Source: Anaerolineaceae bacterium
GTDB lineage: Bacteria > Chloroflexota > Anaerolineae > Anaerolineales > Anaerolineaceae
NCBI GenBank assembly: GCA_011620505.1
Contig: WOZA01000021.1
Coordinates: 1 to 13,686 of the forward strand
Length of the DNA: 13,686 nt
Direction: 5' to 3'
Shown here piece after piece: positions 7,863 to 13,597 of this stretch. Each line of letters starts with the position of its first letter. The first letter of the stretch is position 1. The translations under genes and the position numbers were made by a program. Under the pieces are notes generated by a model that ran no database searches, was not told the origin of the DNA, and worked only from the letters and a program-made list of their open reading frames with translations.

Positions 7863-8146
7863 GCAAGATATATGATCCCCCTCAAGTGATCAATGTAATT
7901 GGCGGTAGATGGATGGGTTGTACTCAAAAATGTCGTGATCAATATGGTAATGACATCACGCAATACACGAGAACGACCAACGGATGGTCAAGCACATCCC
8001 GCTATTATGAAAAAGGGACACCTAATAGTTGGAGACCGTGCCCTACTGGTCAAACAAGTATTCAAATAACCCAAACCCCGCATGAGTTTAATCATACAGG
8101 TTCAGCGAATTGGTTACCCTATACAGATTACTTTAGTTATCAGTAA
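7841..8146 (+). pseudogene. Out-of-frame C-terminal continuation of the upstream secreted protein
   Basis: From the T-run at 7838–7841 the -1 frame is open to a TAA at 8144–8146. It reads SDVCVGISKIYDPPQ and then a protein-like region with four cysteines in total, several Trp/Tyr residues (WMGC, NGWSSTSRYY, NSWRPC) and an NWLPYTDYF ending. A GTG at 7886 could in principle start an 86-residue protein, but no Shine-Dalgarno precedes it and the protein-like sequence extends upstream of it. This supports continuation of the 6807 gene rather than a separate gene. The cause may be a mutation, a one-base sequence error or -1 slippage on U UUU. The Cys-rich domain is absent from the paralogue at 8242 and is not recognised. 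Confidence 0.6.
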
Positions 8147-8187
8147 GCTGTGCAAAATGGGAAGAAATTTACCACACTAAGTTGAAG

Positions 8188-8216
8188 ATGAGAAGGAGGG
8201 TTTCCCTCCTTCTCAT
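8188..8216 (+). terminator. Perfect 13-bp hairpin with SD/anti-SD arms, terminator or translational control element
   Basis: ATGAGAAGGAGGG (8188–8200) pairs perfectly with 8204–8216 around a TTT loop. It follows the frameshifted gene by 41 nt and precedes the lipoprotein ATG by 25 nt. No T-run follows, so intrinsic termination is doubtful. The left arm holds AAGGAGG, and the right arm holds CCTCCTT (8205–8211). The latter could also pair with the true Shine-Dalgarno AAGGAGG at 8229–8235, giving a mutually exclusive fold. Confidence 0.5.
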
Positions 8217-8241
8217 TGATGAAAACCTAAGGAGGAAACAC

Positions 8242-9237
8242 ATGCATCGAGGAAAATCCATCTTTACCCTATCATTGATCCTGCTCGTGTTTCTGAGCGC
8301 GTGTTCAGGATTGGCAGCTGAAACGCAAGCCCCAAATGTTACAAAAACATCTATCCAATCAAGTTCTTCGGGCAGATCGATAACGGTAACTCCCAGTCAT
8401 CAACAAACTTCCCAACCTTCATTCTCTACCCAAACCCCTAACCCCACCGAGCTGACAGCAGAATTGAATCTAAAATCAGCAATGGAATTCCTGCGGGATC
8501 TCAGTCAAAAGAACAAGGTCTATAAAACGACCGCCGGTTGGCTGCACACACTGGTGGAGATTCATGACGTATACCACCAATATGCTGTGGTAAACCCCGA
8601 TGATCCTGACCTGGAAATCACGGATGAGGTAAGAACCTACTTTACGTACCACCCGCCTAATGGTTTCATCGAATCCTGGATCGAATTGGATGGAAATGGC
8701 ATGGTTACTGGAAATCGCCTTATCATCCAATACGACATGGATAAGACTCCCCTGTACGCTATGGCAGAAAACTTTGATCATGGAATAATTTCTGTGGAAG
8801 TTTTGCTTAATCCGGATGCTACTATCGGGCAGGTTTTATCAGTTTCTGACAGCTCCAGCCAATCAGCAGACCGGTCGGTGGCAAGACTGAATGACATAAT
8901 GATCAAGGTTGAAAACCATTTCAGATTGTATCAGGTGGAATTCGACAGGAACCTAAACGTGGAGAATGAAAGCCTTTTCGCCTTGCAGATAGAAGATCGT
9001 ACTGAAATGACTTTGGACTTAAGCTATTTTCCAGAACCGGTAATTGGTTTTGTGCATACGCTGCAAATCGACAATCAGACTGGTGAATGCCGTCTTTACG
9101 CAGAGGATGCTGTTGGAACATCCGGGAAACGCTATCCCGCTTACAGCGAAGCCACGCAAGTTTTTGAAGTGTTGGAAGCACTGCCAGAGCAAACAGCCTT
9201 GTTTTATGACGTTATGCTCCAACAAAAGCAACCCTGA
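8242..9237 (+). CDS. Lipoprotein of unknown function, paralogue of the preceding secreted protein
   Basis: This 331-residue predicted lipoprotein has MHRGKS, a hydrophobic core and lipobox LSAC with Cys21. A Ser/Thr/Gln/Pro-rich spacer (about 25–70) follows, as is usual for lipoproteins tethered outside the membrane. The start at 8242 is chosen because AAGGAGG (8229–8235) lies 6 nt upstream and the signal peptide begins there; an in-frame ATG at 8182 would run through the hairpin and spoil the signal. Motifs shared with the 6807 gene are AGWLHT (98–103), FIESWIELD (142–150) and YFPEPVIGF (262–270), in the same order and with similar spacing from ESW to PVIGF. It lacks the Cys-rich C-terminal extension. 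No known family is recognised, and a binding or sensing role is only a guess. Confidence 0.82.
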   Translation: MHRGKSIFTLSLILLVFLSACSGLAAETQAPNVTKTSIQSSSSGRSITVTPSHQQTSQPSFSTQTPNPTELTAELNLKSAMEFLRDLSQKNKVYKTTAGWLHTLVEIHDVYHQYAVVNPDDPDLEITDEVRTYFTYHPPNGFIESWIELDGNGMVTGNRLIIQYDMDKTPLYAMAENFDHGIISVEVLLNPDATIGQVLSVSDSSSQSADRSVARLNDIMIKVENHFRLYQVEFDRNLNVENESLFALQIEDRTEMTLDLSYFPEPVIGFVHTLQIDNQTGECRLYAEDAVGTSGKRYPAYSEATQVFEVLEALPEQTALFYDVMLQQKQP

Positions 9238-9399
9238 AAAACCTTTACCGGGCATCATCTTCGCGGTCTGGCTGGGAGCGCCAGTGGATTGAAAAAGGGG
9301 TAGCAAAAAAGCCGGGGGAATAGGGTTACCCTTAACCGACTTTGTGGACACAACCGCGCCTTGTATTGGTCTTTTCTCGATTTCATGCATGCTGAGCAA
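9238..9399. other. Non-coding stretch with no recognised gene
   Basis: These 162 nt follow the lipoprotein stop. I see only a short CTGGC/GCCAG hairpin near 9271–9287 and no convincing terminator, promoter or coding sequence. The minus strand stays open here (to about 9019), but the translation loses transposase-like character and is taken as a chance extension. Confidence 0.5.
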
Positions 9400-9594
9400 A
9401 TTGCCATGAAACCAAGCTGAAACGATCCGTTCCACTCCTTCCTGTCGCTATCGTCATGGGATGCGCTTAAACTGCCGTTCACTGATCCCAAGCCTCTTTG
9501 CGTCTGCTTTGTGTGTGCTCCTTTGATCAATGGCACGTTCTACCTCGGTTTTCCGAGACAACTCTTTATGGCTCATTTCGATTGTCCATGTCAT
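9400..9594 (-). pseudogene. Decayed N-terminal fragment of a helix-turn-helix DDE transposase (ISNCY-like)
   Basis: On the minus strand an ATG at 9594 (or 9576) begins MTWTIEMSHKELSRKTEVE and continues through an HTH-like KRLGISERQFKRI. The next residues are a TGA (9454–9456), Arg, a TAG (9448–9450) and RQEGVERIVSA. Families such as ISNCY commonly have a stretch like RRxRREEG at this point, so both stops fall inside conserved sequence, and the TAG is one base from a Tyr codon. Recognisable similarity ends near 9400, and no DDE catalytic region is present. Family naming is from memory of the HTH pattern and is moderate in confidence; that it is a dead transposase fragment is more secure. Confidence 0.65.
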
Positions 9595-9610
9595 AGCTCC
9601 TAATCATAAT

Positions 9611-9660
9611 GGGGACATTTCTATTTTGCTACTTAGGGACATTATCACTTTGCTCTTACA
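9611..9660 (-). mobile_element. Terminal region of a degraded insertion sequence
   Basis: Just upstream of the transposase fragment are two imperfect direct repeats of about 19 nt, 24 nt apart. Both start GGGACATT (9612–9630 and 9636–9654 on the + strand) and both end TTTGCT. Read on the minus strand, the outer one begins TGTAAGAGCAAAGTG and runs into ATGTCCC. Such repeats are typical transposase-binding sites at IS ends. No matching opposite end is visible to the left, so the element is truncated. Confidence 0.5.
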
Positions 9661-9671
9661 CAACTCACAGC

Positions 9672-9702
9672 TTGCGCAACAGAGCTGCATTCATAGTATA
9701 AT
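9672..9702 (+). promoter_or_regulatory. Likely greA promoter
   Basis: A consensus -10 TATAAT (9697–9702) is preceded by TTGCGC (9672–9677) with a rather long 19-nt spacer. It lies just beyond the IS remnant and would give a leader of about 100 nt before the greA ATG. Within the leader, ATCAGG near 9727 could pair with CCTGAT near 9762; this is weak. The TATAAT core is the best promoter-like sequence in the window. Confidence 0.6.
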
Positions 9703-9810
9703 AAGCTACCGGCGTTAAGGAAGCATCAGGTTTCCGAGGCGCGTTTTGTATTAACCCAGCCTGATCCGGGGTTTTGGGAATTTAGTGAACGTATTAAGGA
9801 ATTATATAAT

Positions 9811-10275
9811 ATGCCAAGCTCATACTTAACCCGCGAGGGATATGAAAAATCTGAACAGGAATTGGAATTTCTTCGCACAATCAAACGCAAAGAAGTGGCT
9901 CAGCGTTTGCAGGATGCGATGGAAGATGGCGAACTGATCGAAAACGCCGAGTACGAAGCCGCCAAAAACGAACAGGCTTTCACGGAAGGCCGCATCAAGG
10001 AATTGGAACTCCTGCTTGCAAACGCCCACATCATTGAAGATGGCGAGAGCGAATACGGCCTTGTAACCGTCGGCTCAGAAGTGACCATCTGCGAAGAAGG
10101 TGGTGAGCCGGAAACGTATAAGATCGTGGGTCCTGTTGAGGCAAACCCCCGTGAAAGGCGGATCTCCAATGAATCCCCTATTGGCAGGGCTTTAATCAAC
10201 CATCGTGTTGGTGATAAGGTTAAAATAGAAGCTCCGGGTGGCGCTTACACTGTGGAGATTCTCAAGAGCGAGTAA
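9811..10275 (+). CDS. greA: Transcription elongation factor GreA
   Basis: GreA enters the RNA polymerase secondary channel and stimulates cleavage of backtracked transcripts, rescuing stalled complexes. The 154-residue length is normal. The N-terminal coiled coil (about 1–75) contains LTREGYEK, the tip motif GELIENAEYEAAKNEQAF (40–57) and EGRIKELE. The C-terminal FKBP-like domain (about 80–154) has TVGSEVTI, YKIVGP, SPIGRALI and APGGAYTVEIL. At the tip, the two acidic residues matching E. coli Asp41 and Glu44 are Glu41 and Glu44, a conservative change at the first. AAGGA (9796–9800) lies 10 nt before the ATG. It has its own promoter and terminator. Confidence 0.97.
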   Translation: MPSSYLTREGYEKSEQELEFLRTIKRKEVAQRLQDAMEDGELIENAEYEAAKNEQAFTEGRIKELELLLANAHIIEDGESEYGLVTVGSEVTICEEGGEPETYKIVGPVEANPRERRISNESPIGRALINHRVGDKVKIEAPGGAYTVEILKSE

Positions 10276-10290
10276 TTGCCTGAATTCCCA

Positions 10291-10324
10291 AAGCCCCACC
10301 ATTTTTCACGGTGGGGCTTATTTT
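10291..10324 (+). terminator. Intrinsic terminator of greA
   Basis: AAGCCCCACC (10291–10300) pairs perfectly with GGTGGGGCTT (10310–10319) around a 9-nt loop. A T-rich tail TTATTTTAAT follows, 15 nt after the greA stop. It separates greA from lysS only 18 nt before the lysS start, so some readthrough into lysS is possible. Confidence 0.88.
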
Positions 10325-10341
10325 AATCTAAAGGACAAACC

Positions 10342-11886
10342 ATGCTAACTGATCACTTTTCCGAACTTGAAAACCTGCGCCTGGAAAAAATGCAGCAACT
10401 GCGTCAGAACGGGATAGAACCTTACCCAACCCGATCATATAAGAACAGCAGTAATGGCGATGCCATTAAGGCATTCGAAGCACGCGAAGCTGCTGGCGAG
10501 CCAGAGGGGCTCAAGCTGACGCTTGCGGGTCGCCTGCGCGCCATCCGCAACATGGGCAAGCTTTCGTTTGCTCACATCGAAGATCGCAGCGGCAGGATCC
10601 AGCTCTTCATGCGCATCAACGAACTCGGGCAGGAAAAACTGGATCAGTTTGTACGATTCTTTGACCTTGGCGACTTCATTGAAGCCTCAGGTACCATGGT
10701 TCGCACGAAGCGTGGCGAAGTGACCTTACAGGTAGAGGACTTCAGGATGCTCTCGAAGGCTCTTTATCAACTTCCAGCAGCTAAGGATGAGGTGGTTGAC
10801 GGAGAGGTAATCCGCCATGCTGCGCTTATCGACCCCGAAACCCGCTACCGCCAGCGCTATGTTGACCTGGCAGTCAACCCCGAAGTCCGTGAGATCTTCC
10901 GCATCCGTACCGGAATTATCAAAGCTCTGCGCGAATTTTTGGATGAACGCGGCTTCCAGGAAGTGGAAACCCCCATCCTGCAGCCCATTTATGGTGGAGC
11001 GGCAGCCAAACCTTTCACCACCTACCACAACCAGCTTCACCAGCAGCTCTTCCTGCGCGTGAGTTTTGAGCTTTACCTGAAGCGTTTGCTGGTTGGCGGT
11101 CTGGATCGCGTTTATGAAATCGGTCGGGACTTCCGCAATGAAGGGGTATCCTTCAAGCACAATCCCGAGTTTACCCAGCTTGAATTCTACATGGCCTACG
11201 CTGACTACAACACGATCATGGAAATGACAGAGCAGATGGTTGCGCAGGTGGCTCAGCGCGTCCTGGGCACGATGGTCATCGAGTACGAAGGACATAAAAT
11301 CAATCTCACACCCCCATGGAACCGAATGCAGATGCGCCAGGGTCTAATCGATCATGCTGGCATTGATATCCAGGAATACCCCACTGCTGAAGGCTTGGCG
11401 GATGTCATGAAAGCCCGCCAGATCCCCTTCAAACCGGGAACTCCGCGCGGCAAGCTGATCAATACCTTGATGGAAACCTACCTCGAACCTGTCATGATCC
11501 AGCCGACCTTCCTCTACGATTACCCGCGCGACATCTCGCCCCTGGCCAAGGCAAAACCTGAGGACCCCAACACGGTGGAGCGTTTCGAGGGGTACATTGG
11601 CGGGGTGGAGCTTTGCAACGCCTTTACTGAGCTGAATGACCCACTTGACCAGGAAAAACGGTTCCTCGAACTCGGGCGTGCCTATACCGAAGACGATGAA
11701 GAACGTAACCCCATGGATGAAGACTTCCTGCGGGCGCTGGCTTACGGCATGCCTCCAGCTGGCGGGTTTGGCATCGGTGTGGATCGGTTTGTTATGATGC
11801 TCACAGGTCAGCATACTCTGCGCGAAGTCATCCTCTTCCCTCCACTGCGCGAGGAAGATAACGCTGCCCTTGAAGGGGCAGAATGA
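10342..11886 (+). CDS. lysS: Lysyl-tRNA synthetase, class II
   Basis: It charges tRNA-Lys with lysine in the cytoplasm. The 514-residue length is typical of bacterial class II LysRS. An N-terminal helix (1–50) precedes an OB-fold anticodon-binding domain (about 58–140) with LAGRLRAIRNMGKLSFAHIED. An acidic linker (146–165) then leads to ETRYRQRYVDL. Class II motif 1 is around GFQEVETPIL (204–213), motif 2 is FRNEGVSFKHNPEFTQLE (264–281), and motif 3 is GGFGIGVDRFVMML (474–487). AAAGGA (10330–10335) lies 6 nt before the ATG. LRVSFELYLKRL replaces the E. coli-type LRIAPELYLKRL, probably a lineage variant. No promoter is visible between the greA terminator and the start, so it may depend on readthrough. 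Confidence 0.98.
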   Translation: MLTDHFSELENLRLEKMQQLRQNGIEPYPTRSYKNSSNGDAIKAFEAREAAGEPEGLKLTLAGRLRAIRNMGKLSFAHIEDRSGRIQLFMRINELGQEKLDQFVRFFDLGDFIEASGTMVRTKRGEVTLQVEDFRMLSKALYQLPAAKDEVVDGEVIRHAALIDPETRYRQRYVDLAVNPEVREIFRIRTGIIKALREFLDERGFQEVETPILQPIYGGAAAKPFTTYHNQLHQQLFLRVSFELYLKRLLVGGLDRVYEIGRDFRNEGVSFKHNPEFTQLEFYMAYADYNTIMEMTEQMVAQVAQRVLGTMVIEYEGHKINLTPPWNRMQMRQGLIDHAGIDIQEYPTAEGLADVMKARQIPFKPGTPRGKLINTLMETYLEPVMIQPTFLYDYPRDISPLAKAKPEDPNTVERFEGYIGGVELCNAFTELNDPLDQEKRFLELGRAYTEDDEERNPMDEDFLRALAYGMPPAGGFGIGVDRFVMMLTGQHTLREVILFPPLREEDNAALEGAE

Positions 11887-11902
11887 TTTGATTACGATAG
11901 AC

Positions 11903-11929
11903 AAAAAAAGTGTTTCTGGCACTTTTTTT
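11903..11929 (+). terminator. Intrinsic terminator of lysS
   Basis: AAAAAAAGTG (11903–11912) pairs with CACTTTTTTT (11920–11929) around a 7-nt loop, 16 nt after the lysS stop. The T-run forms the 3' arm, and more T-rich sequence follows (11937–11944). The A-run on the other side would let it act on both strands. Confidence 0.82.
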
Positions 11930-11995
11930 GGTGTGGTTTTTTGTTGAAAGATAGCAATTCAATCCAGTGGAGCACTTTCTGTGTAAAACTTCTTT

Positions 11996-12024
11996 TTGGA
12001 AGAACAATAATTGCGTTAGAATCA
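11996..12024 (+). promoter_or_regulatory. Candidate promoter of the sigma/anti-sigma operon
   Basis: TAGAAT (12017–12022) lies 48 nt before the chosen ATG, inside TGCGTTAGAATCA, and matches 12 of 13 bases of the element at 360–372 before the R3H gene. A TTGGAA (11996–12001) precedes it with a short 15-nt spacer. GGAA and CGTT resemble ECF-type -35 and -10 boxes, but their spacing is too short. Confidence 0.4.
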
Positions 12025-12070
12025 AATTGATCTTCAAGCACCTGGTGTGAGTCTTGCAACGAAGGCAATT

Positions 12071-12691
12071 ATGGAAGAGACCGAATTGATTACACTTGCT
12101 GTTGCCGGGGATCTTGATGCCTTTAACCAACTGGTTCTTCAGCACCAGGAAGTCGCTTATAACGTTGCCTATCGAATCATGGCAGACGAAAACGCGGCCG
12201 CGGACGCCACCCAGAATGCGGTTATCTCCATGTATCGCAAGCTCGATACCTATCGCGGCGGATCCTTTAAGAGTTGGTTCTTACGCATCGTGACCAATGC
12301 CTGCTATGACGAACTGCGCCGGCAGCGACGCAGACCGACCATCCCGATCGAACCAGAAACCAACGAGGGCGAGGTGGTTGAATCGCCTGAGTGGTTGGAG
12401 GACAAATCCGCCGGTCCCGAAGAAGTGCTGGGAGCTTCTGAAATCGAAAAAGCCATTCAACACTGCCTGACCGGGCTTGACGAAAAATTCCGTGTTGTGA
12501 TCACCCTGGTGGACGTCTCGGGGGAAGATTACGAGACAGTAGCTCAGATCATAGGGACCCCCATTGGTACGGTTAAGAGCCGTCTGGCCCGTGGGCGCCT
12601 CAAAATGCAGCAGTGCCTGCAAGGTTTCAGGGAACTTTTACCAGACCAATTTCGTCATATTACCGAGGAACATGATGAACCGGCAAGCTGA
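12071..12691 (+). CDS. ECF-type RNA polymerase sigma factor (sigma-70 family)
   Basis: This 206-residue alternative sigma factor has region 2 at about 15–88 (AFNQLVLQHQEVAYNVAYRI, then DATQNAVISMYRKLD and SFKSWFLRIVTNACYDELRR) and region 4 at about 125–185 (LDEKFRVVITLVDVSGEDY, then the HTH GTPIGTVKSRLARGR). An acidic linker of some 35 residues joins them, and region 3 is absent, as expected for ECF sigmas. The ATG at 12071 is chosen because GAAGG (12061–12065) lies 5 nt upstream; an in-frame GTG at 12047 has no such site. The last 17 nt overlap the next gene, which encodes a membrane protein of anti-sigma type. It has its own upstream terminator and a candidate promoter. Confidence 0.95.
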   Translation: MEETELITLAVAGDLDAFNQLVLQHQEVAYNVAYRIMADENAAADATQNAVISMYRKLDTYRGGSFKSWFLRIVTNACYDELRRQRRRPTIPIEPETNEGEVVESPEWLEDKSAGPEEVLGASEIEKAIQHCLTGLDEKFRVVITLVDVSGEDYETVAQIIGTPIGTVKSRLARGRLKMQQCLQGFRELLPDQFRHITEEHDEPAS

Positions 12692-13526
12692 AATCTCTGA
12701 AAAGGAAATGACGCTGCTGTGCGAATACCTTGATGACGAGTTGTCTATTAAAGACCGCGCGAAATTTGAGAAGCGCCTGCAGCAATCCCCCGAGCTAATA
12801 CGGGCTCTGGAGGATATGACTGCGTTAAAGCAAAATATGCGCAATCTGCCTTGCAGACCGGTGCCTCATCAGTTTACCCTAACTCGCAGTGAAGCTGAAA
12901 AAGCCCGACGTGGTCGCTTTTTACTGCCAACTTTCGGTTGGGCAAGCGCAATCTGCATGATGCTGCTGGCTGTCATTTTTGGCAGTGAGTTTATTTTCGC
13001 GAATTTTTCAGCCCCACAAACTGTATCGGAGCCAACTGTTTTGACTCTGCAAAATGAGGCTGTCCCTGAAAGTACCCCGCATGAGACCCGCTCCGATCAG
13101 CCAGTTTACCTGCTCAACTGGGGATCGGTAGGCGGAAAAGGGGGCGGCGCTTGGGGTAGTGAACTGATAACCGGCAGCCTGTCAGCTGGAATGGGCGGCG
13201 GGCTCACCGGCACAACTGCTGAAGATACAATGATGGTTGAACCAATGCAGATTGAAGAAGCCGTGGAGCCAACCGAAGTGGCAAGTACGTTTGCTGAAGA
13301 AGGAAAGCCATCTGTTGAACCCTTGATTTTCGGGATCCGTGAGGACCAGTTGGGGCAGGTTATCGCTATCGAGCCTGTTGAGACCCCGGCACCAACCGTG
13401 GCTGCGGTGCGGGAGGTGGTTGAACAGGAGAAAGAGCCGCTCGTCCCGACAAATGTTAAATTGGTCCTGGCAGGTCTTGCCGCGGCGTTTGGTTTGACCT
13501 GGCTGCTGCTGAAATTCAGGCGCTAA
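12675..13526 (+). CDS. Putative membrane anti-sigma factor with two transmembrane segments and a Gly-rich external loop
   Basis: This 283-residue protein is probably the partner of the preceding sigma factor. The N-terminal region (about 8–60) resembles anti-sigma domains: LCEYLDDELS, DRAKFEKRLQQSPEL and a following helix. It lacks the zinc-binding HxxxCxxC pattern, having only Cys16 and a distant Cys60. A hydrophobic segment (about 83–108) is followed by an external region of about 150 residues. That region is rich in Glu/Pro/Thr and has a Gly block (149–178). A C-terminal hydrophobic segment (262–279) ends in KFRR, so both ends should be cytoplasmic. The start at 12675 follows GAGGA (12665–12669) by 5 nt and overlaps the sigma gene by 17 nt, which implies coupled translation. 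An adjacent ATG at 12672 is too close to that site. Confidence 0.8.
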   Translation: MNRQAEISEKEMTLLCEYLDDELSIKDRAKFEKRLQQSPELIRALEDMTALKQNMRNLPCRPVPHQFTLTRSEAEKARRGRFLLPTFGWASAICMMLLAVIFGSEFIFANFSAPQTVSEPTVLTLQNEAVPESTPHETRSDQPVYLLNWGSVGGKGGGAWGSELITGSLSAGMGGGLTGTTAEDTMMVEPMQIEEAVEPTEVASTFAEEGKPSVEPLIFGIREDQLGQVIAIEPVETPAPTVAAVREVVEQEKEPLVPTNVKLVLAGLAAAFGLTWLLLKFRR

Positions 13527-13550
13527 CTTCGACCTTATAAGCACATTATG

Positions 13551-13584
13551 AAAAAAGTCCGGGATCGTTTCCCGGACTTTTTTT
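13551..13584. terminator. Bidirectional intrinsic terminator between the anti-sigma gene and metK
   Basis: GTCCGGGA (13557–13564) pairs with TCCCGGAC (13570–13577) around a 5-nt loop. The stem is flanked by A6 (13551–13556) and T7 (13578–13584), which extend it and give a U-tract on both strands. It lies 25 nt after the anti-sigma stop and 14 nt beyond the metK stop, serving both convergent units. Confidence 0.93.
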
Positions 13585-13597
13585 GCTTTCAAATCAA

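Noticed and set aside
8182..8241. Upstream ATG at 8182 as the lipoprotein start
   Set aside because: It would place 20 polar residues encoded by the hairpin in front of a good signal peptide, and the strong Shine-Dalgarno at 8229–8235 points to the ATG at 8242.
9805..9810. TATAAT directly before the greA ATG as a promoter
   Set aside because: Transcription would start inside the gene, downstream of the AAGGA ribosome-binding site. The TATAAT at 9697–9702 fits better.
11041..11100. LysRS VSFELYLKRL in place of the E. coli-type IAPELYLKRL as an active-site defect
   Set aside because: All class II motifs are intact and the change looks like a lineage variant rather than loss of function.
11998..12017. 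ECF-type autoregulated promoter (GGAA ... CGTT) before the sigma gene
   Set aside because: The gap between the two boxes is about 12 nt, whereas ECF promoters generally need about 16–17 nt.
12564..12674. Longer N-terminal start of the anti-sigma factor within the sigma gene
   Set aside because: The extra residues overlap region 4 of the sigma factor and show no conserved character; GAGGA at 12665–12669 selects the ATG at 12675.
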